This document shows, piece after piece, positions 39,298 to 39,305 of a stretch of DNA of 39,305 nt. The notes beneath the pieces were generated by a model. That model saw only the letters and a list, made by a program, of their open reading frames with translations. It had not been told where the DNA came from and made no database searches. A program made the position numbers and the translations under genes. How positions within the stretch are numbered: the stretch's first letter is position 1; every line of letters begins with the position of its first letter. This stretch comes from SIG299 sp964541485 (GTDB lineage: Bacteria > Bacillota > Clostridia > Lachnospirales > Lachnospiraceae): the NCBI GenBank assembly GCA_964541485.1, contig CAZIQL010000021.1, positions 1 through 39,305 on the forward strand, written 5' to 3'.

Positions 39298-39305
39298 ATT
39301 TTCCT

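Overview
The window looks like chromosome of a motile, low-GC Clostridia of the family Lachnospiraceae (Roseburia/Agathobacter-like). This is inferred from flagellar genes (fliD, fliS, a FlgN-like chaperone), HprK-based carbon control, a DnaE1-type polymerase, a rapZ-whiA-HPr cluster like the Bacillus yvc/crh locus, and consensus sigma-A promoters with strong Shine-Dalgarno sites. No rRNA, tRNA, CRISPR array or transposase was seen.

Layout. (1) 1-8000: a 5'-truncated acyltransferase remnant, a dCMP deaminase, a YuiD/DUF212 membrane protein divergent from a SpoU/TrmH RNA methylase, a flavodoxin-fold oxidoreductase, an XRE regulator with a small partner, a ZIP metal transporter with its own promoter and operator, a GNAT protein, a PAP2 phosphatase, an HMA metal-binding protein and a CPBP membrane protease. 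(2) 8000-14200 is a plastic region. It holds a DUF1016 nuclease broken by deletion and frameshift, a prenyltransferase-like protein that appears internally shortened, RidA, a ParB-like/GNAT fusion, a methyltransferase, a decayed type I toxin-antitoxin locus, a YcxB-like protein, a GNAT protein and a glycerophosphodiesterase. (3) 14300-18500: an HD-GYP protein and an ABC exporter converge on a 480-bp imperfect inverted repeat. (4) 18600-32200 is a conserved core run, all on the minus strand: ftsH, uvrC, hprK, glk, murB, rapZ, whiA, a Crh-like HPr, dnaE and pfkA. (5) 32290-39300, also minus: fliD, fliS, FlgN-like, a secreted protein, a TPR glycosyltransferase and a MAF-like protein. This looks like filament-cap assembly plus possible flagellin glycosylation.

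How it fits together. HprK can phosphorylate HPr-type proteins on Ser46. The HPr-like protein here keeps Ser46 but has Asp where the PTS histidine (position 15) should be, so it looks like a regulatory-only, Crh-like protein. Glucokinase and PfkA sit in the same run, so sugar phosphorylation, glycolysis and catabolite signalling are clustered with cell-wall (MurB), division (WhiA, FtsH) and replication/repair (DnaE, UvrC) genes.

The least explained signals are regulatory and structural: three copies of a covarying hairpin directly upstream of Shine-Dalgarno sites; a LexA-like palindrome filling the promoter spacer of the toxin, with a near-identical core at the ridA promoter; a 58-bp direct repeat in two leaders; and the large inverted repeat. 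These come from reading the sequence by eye. No database search or folding program was run.
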